From Coriobacteriales bacterium (GTDB taxonomy: Bacteria; Actinomycetota; Coriobacteriia; Coriobacteriales; Atopobiaceae): a stretch of DNA of 45,690 bases. The stretch lies in NCBI GenBank assembly GCA_030529625.1, contig JAUMWN010000009.1, forward strand, positions 1-45,690, written 5' to 3'. Numbering within the stretch: position 1 is the stretch's first letter; each line of letters begins with the position of its first letter. Below the pieces are notes generated by a model. The model saw only the letters and a program-made list of their open reading frames with translations, did not search any database and had not been told where the DNA came from. Below, one piece after another: positions 42,807-45,690 of this stretch. Made by a program: the position numbers and the translations under genes.

Positions 42807-43829
42807 ATGAGCGACGATATGGGCCAGACGGCGTCCCGCAAGCCCATTCAGCAGGAGCGTCGGGCACGACAGACGGATAGGCCGGTGAGCGGTGTTCCCC
42901 AGGCACCGCGCCGCGCGCAGGGACAGGGGCAGCAGCGCGCCAGGCAGGGCCAGCATGCGGCACAAAAGTCGCGCGGTGGCTCGCAGCAGCGCAGGACGCA
43001 GAGCTCAAACGTGCCGCAGCGTCGCAGGCGCAGCAGTGTGCCGGCACGGCATGCCAGCCCGCCCAGCCAGCAGAGGCAACGGGCAAAGAAGCCTGGCGTG
43101 CGCGTGCCGCTCGCCCTGTTTGTGGTGGCGCTGGTGCTGTGCGTGGTGGGCTCGGTGCTCATAACCCGCGCCATCATGATTGGTGAGGTGCGCGAGGCCC
43201 GAAGCGAGGCCACCGCGGCACAGAACAAGGTTACCTCGCTCGCCAACGAGCTCGAGCAGGAGCGCAAGAACGCCAAGGCGACAAGCGCTACCGGCACGAC
43301 CACGACGGAGGCGGACGGCAAGAAGGACACCGCGACTGGAGAGGGAGTGGAGAGTCCCTGGATTACCGACGGCAAGTTCTCCTCGGGCGACGCCACGCTC
43401 GACGAGGAGGTAAAGGCGTACGTGGACGGCATCGTGGACTCGTCCATGGACGTGGACTCCGCGGCGTTTGAAATGTACAAGTCCATCGCGTGGTCCAACT
43501 ACGTGGAGCGCGACAGCGCCCAAAAGCCGTCCGGCAAGGACTGGCGTACGCAGTTCGCGCGTCAGTACTACGAGAACGACTGCAGCGGCAACTGCTACGA
43601 GTTCTCGGCGTTCCTCTCGTACTGCCTGCGCTACATGGGCTATGCCGACGCCAAGGCGGAGGGGGCCGAGATAGAGCTGCAGAGCGGCAACTGGGGAGAC
43701 CACGCCATCGTGTATGTGACCAACAAGGACGGCAGCTCCTGCATCTGCGACACCGCGCGCGGCACCAACGCTTGGATGATTCCGTCCACGTCGTACAACC
43801 TTAAGATCGTCGACTTTGAGAATGCCTAG
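42807..43829 (+). CDS. Membrane-anchored transglutaminase-like protein
   Basis: 340 residues. Residues 1-85 are Gln/Arg/Ser-rich and disordered, then a single membrane helix (about 92-115), a coiled segment (EVREARSEATAAQNKVTSLANELEQE), and a C-terminal transglutaminase-like domain: Cys263 in SGNCYEFSAFLSYCLRYMGY, His299 in GDHAIVY and Asp315 in CDTARG, a complete triad. The domain is outside the membrane. It may act as a peptidase or cross-linker on the cell wall. ATG at 42807 with GGGGGTG ahead was preferred to the ATG at 42792. It directly follows the dlt genes in the same direction. Confidence 0.8.
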   Translation: MSDDMGQTASRKPIQQERRARQTDRPVSGVPQAPRRAQGQGQQRARQGQHAAQKSRGGSQQRRTQSSNVPQRRRRSSVPARHASPPSQQRQRAKKPGVRVPLALFVVALVLCVVGSVLITRAIMIGEVREARSEATAAQNKVTSLANELEQERKNAKATSATGTTTTEADGKKDTATGEGVESPWITDGKFSSGDATLDEEVKAYVDGIVDSSMDVDSAAFEMYKSIAWSNYVERDSAQKPSGKDWRTQFARQYYENDCSGNCYEFSAFLSYCLRYMGYADAKAEGAEIELQSGNWGDHAIVYVTNKDGSSCICDTARGTNAWMIPSTSYNLKIVDFENA

Positions 43830-43845
43830 TGAGGGGAGAGGGACC

Positions 43846-44475
43846 ATGGACGCAAACACGTTTAAGCGCAACGAGCTCTTGGCACAAAAGGTAATAAAGG
43901 GCCTGTCCACGCGCAACATGACCGGCTACTACGCTGCCAGCAAGGAGGAGGCGCTTGCCTGCGCGCTCTCGCTCATCGACGAGGGTGCCAGCGTTACCAT
44001 GGGTGGCGGCGAGAGCGTGCATGCGATTGGCCTGCCCAAGGTGCTCAAGGAGGGCAACTACAGCTTTATCGACCGCGACGACTACGAGGACAAGCGCAAG
44101 GCGATGCTGCTTGCCTACGATGCCGACGTGTTCCTGTCCAGCGCCAACGCCATGACCGAGGACGGGGTGCTCATCAACATAGACGGCAACGCCAACCGCG
44201 TCTCGGCCATTGCGCAGGGTCCCAAAAAGGTGATCTTTGTGGTGGGCATGAACAAGGTGTGCAAGGATGTTGACAGCGCGCTCAAGCGGGCGCGAAACGT
44301 GGCGGCACCCATCAACGTGCAACGTTTTGGCCTCAACACGCCCTGCTCCAAGACGGGCTCGTGTGTGGACTGCAAGTCGCCCGACACCATCTGCTGCCAG
44401 TTCCTGCTCACGCGCTACTCGCGCCACGAGGGCAGGATTCACGTGATTCTGGTAAACGACAACCTGGGGTTCTAA
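43846..44475 (+). CDS. LUD-domain (lactate utilisation-like) protein
   Basis: 209 residues. The LUD (DUF162) fold is marked by VTMGGGESVHAIGL, FLSSANAMTEDGVLINIDGNANRVSAIAQGP and VIFVVGMNKVCKDVDSALKRARNVAAP, with a Cys-rich end (CSKTGSCVDCKSPDTICCQF). LutC in lactate oxidation has this fold, but the LutA and LutB partners are absent here, and the stand-alone LUD proteins with this Cys motif are common in anaerobes. GGGGAGAGGG lies ahead of the ATG. Function is open. Confidence 0.85.
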   Translation: MDANTFKRNELLAQKVIKGLSTRNMTGYYAASKEEALACALSLIDEGASVTMGGGESVHAIGLPKVLKEGNYSFIDRDDYEDKRKAMLLAYDADVFLSSANAMTEDGVLINIDGNANRVSAIAQGPKKVIFVVGMNKVCKDVDSALKRARNVAAPINVQRFGLNTPCSKTGSCVDCKSPDTICCQFLLTRYSRHEGRIHVILVNDNLGF

Positions 44476-44511
44476 AAGGCCAGTCCTCTGGACAGGATCA
44501 GTTATGAAGAA

Positions 44512-44540
44512 CGGGCGCGGGAGGTTGTCTCCCGCGCCCG
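44512..44540. terminator. Bidirectional terminator between LUD and cysteine synthase genes
   Basis: CGGGCGCGGGAG (44512-44523) and CTCCCGCGCCCG (44529-44540) form a perfect 12-bp stem with loop GTTGT, in the 87-base gap between the two convergent genes. GTTGTCTCTT follows on the plus strand. Confidence 0.75.
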
Positions 44541-44562
44541 GTTGTCTCTTCCGCCTCGTCTG

Positions 44563-45510
44563 CTAGAACGTCAGCCCCTCCTCGCCGCAAAACAGCTTGG
44601 TGGAGATGTAGCGCTCGCCGGTGTCGGGCAGGACGGTCACCACGGTCTTGCCGGGACCAAGCTCGCGTGCGAGGCGCACGGCCGCGACCACGTTGGTGCC
44701 GCTGGAGATACCGCACATGAGCCCCTCCTCGCGGGCAAGCCGGCGCGACATCTCCATCGCCTCTATGTCGGTGACGATGCAGATGTCCTCGTACACGCTG
44801 GTGTCCAGGATGGCGGGAACGATGCCGTCGCCAATGCCCATCTGCAGGTGGGTTCCCACGGCCCCGCCCGAGAGAATCGCGGCGTTCTGGGGCTCGACGG
44901 CCCAAATGCGAACGTTGGGGTTTGCTTCCTTGAGCACGCGTCCAATGCCGGTGATGGTTCCGCCAGTACCCACGCCCGAGCAGAAGCCGTCGATGGCAGA
45001 GTCCACGTCGGCCAGGATCTCGGCTGCCGTGTGCTCGGCCTGTGCCGCAAGGTTGTCCCGGTTCTCGAACTGCTGGGGCACGTACACCCTGGGGTCCTGG
45101 CGAGCCATGCGCTCAGCCCGTTGAATGCAGCGCTCCACGCAGGCGCCAATGTCGCCGTCATCGTGCTCAAGCAGGACGTCGGCACCGTAGTGCACCACCA
45201 GCTTGCGCCGCTCCACCGACACCGAGTCGGGCATGATTATCTTTGCCCTATAGCCCAGCACCGCGGCCACCAGGGCAAGCCCGATGCCTTGGTTTCCGCT
45301 GGTAGGCTCAACGATTATGGAGTCGGGCCGCAGGTCCCCGCGCCTTTGGGCCGCCTGTATCATCTGCAGCGCCGTGCGGGTCTTGATGGAGCCGCCCACG
45401 TTGGTGGCCTCGAACTTTACGAGTATGCGGGCGCAGTCTTGCGAGGGGATGCGCTGGAGCCGCACGAGTGGCGTGTGCCCAACAGCCTCCAGGATGTTTT
45501 GGTAAACCAT
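44563..45510 (-). CDS. cysK: Cysteine synthase family PLP enzyme
   Basis: 316 residues. The PLP lysine is Lys43 in TNVGGSIKTRTAL; phosphate-binding GTGGTITGIGRVLKE, substrate loop TSGNQGIGLA and CGISSGTN fit O-acetylserine sulfhydrylase. The usual NPxGSxKDR around the lysine reads NVGGSIKTR, and TSGNT reads TSGNQ, as in some cysteine synthase relatives of anaerobes, so a different amino acceptor is possible. ATG at 45510 with GGAGGC ahead; a longer frame lacks a site. Confidence 0.85.
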   Translation of the reverse strand: MVYQNILEAVGHTPLVRLQRIPSQDCARILVKFEATNVGGSIKTRTALQMIQAAQRRGDLRPDSIIVEPTSGNQGIGLALVAAVLGYRAKIIMPDSVSVERRKLVVHYGADVLLEHDDGDIGACVERCIQRAERMARQDPRVYVPQQFENRDNLAAQAEHTAAEILADVDSAIDGFCSGVGTGGTITGIGRVLKEANPNVRIWAVEPQNAAILSGGAVGTHLQMGIGDGIVPAILDTSVYEDICIVTDIEAMEMSRRLAREEGLMCGISSGTNVVAAVRLARELGPGKTVVTVLPDTGERYISTKLFCGEEGLTF

Positions 45511-45599
45511 GCATGCCTCCCATGAATAGGCAACACGATAGATTCTACCAAACGCAGGCCGTGGTGGGCCCAAAGCGGGCAAAGAACATCCCAGCCGTG

Positions 45600-45664
45600 C
45601 TTAGGGGACTGTCCCAGTACGGAGGTGTGTCCCCCGAACACGGGGGACTGTCCCCTGAGTACGA
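45600..45664. repeat. GTCCCC palindromic repeats near the right window end
   Basis: Two overlapping units: AGGGGACTGTCCC with GTAC, then TGTCCCCCGAACACGGGGGACTGTCCCC with GAGTAC. The GAACACGGGGGACTGTCCCC core matches the right arm of the element at 19202-19254. The stretch from 45511 to the end has no gene. Confidence 0.7.
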
Positions 45665-45690
45665 CATGTGGTGGAAGAAAAAGGACGGGC

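Overview
The window is about 60% G+C. Its gene content looks like a Gram-positive, host-associated actinobacterium of the class Coriobacteriia (Olsenella, Atopobium or Collinsella type). That placement is an inference from gene mix and codon use; no rRNA or other phylogenetic marker is present. I saw no tRNA, rRNA or CRISPR array.

Layout. (1) 39-9158 is a metabolic and accessory stretch: a HAD phosphatase with a racemase-like front, two GH1 6-phospho-beta-glucosidases with an esterase and a DUF1349 protein between them, a type II toxin-antitoxin pair whose toxin start is frameshifted, and a HAD-type lipoprotein phosphatase. The 3.7-4.5 kb gap is packed with inverted repeats. (2) 9240-10991 is an unrecognised zinc-ribbon/coiled-coil protein. 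(3) 11.2-28.8 kb is dominated by cyclic di-GMP proteins: three GGDEF diguanylate cyclases, one Cache-GGDEF-EAL phosphodiesterase, one propeller-HD-GYP phosphodiesterase (frameshifted), a double periplasmic-binding-domain/PAS membrane sensor and an oligopeptide-binding lipoprotein co-directional with the EAL and GGDEF genes. This cluster is interrupted at 16.1-19.25 kb by two gene remnants (PucR-type regulator and acyl carrier protein) facing each other across a repeat, then an AbiH-like defence gene and a SpoVA-like membrane protein. (4) 28.9-32.0 kb holds a small membrane protein, an MBL-fold hydrolase and a CmpB-type membrane protein. (5) 32.2-36.9 kb is a complete nucleoside ABC importer operon (BMP lipoprotein, double ATPase, two permeases). 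(6) 37.0-37.8 kb has a flavodoxin and a glutaredoxin-like protein. (7) 37.8-42.75 kb is a D-alanylation operon in the order dltA, small lipoprotein, dltB, dltC, dltD, then a 59-residue protein ending in FIYNQF that I identify as DltX. (8) 42.8-45.5 kb has a membrane-anchored transglutaminase-like protein, a LUD-domain protein and, convergent, a cysteine synthase.

Working together. The cyclic di-GMP genes can make and break the second messenger in response to extracytoplasmic ligands, through three related Cache sensors, two amino-acid-type binding domains, one peptide-binding lipoprotein and one propeller. The dlt operon would put D-alanine on a cell-envelope polymer. Several families of GTCCCC-type palindromes are scattered between genes. 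One has inserted at the 3' end of dltA with a 20-bp direct duplication, another sits on a deletion-like junction, and a third flanks the toxin-antitoxin pair, so these repeats appear to have been active in rearranging this region.
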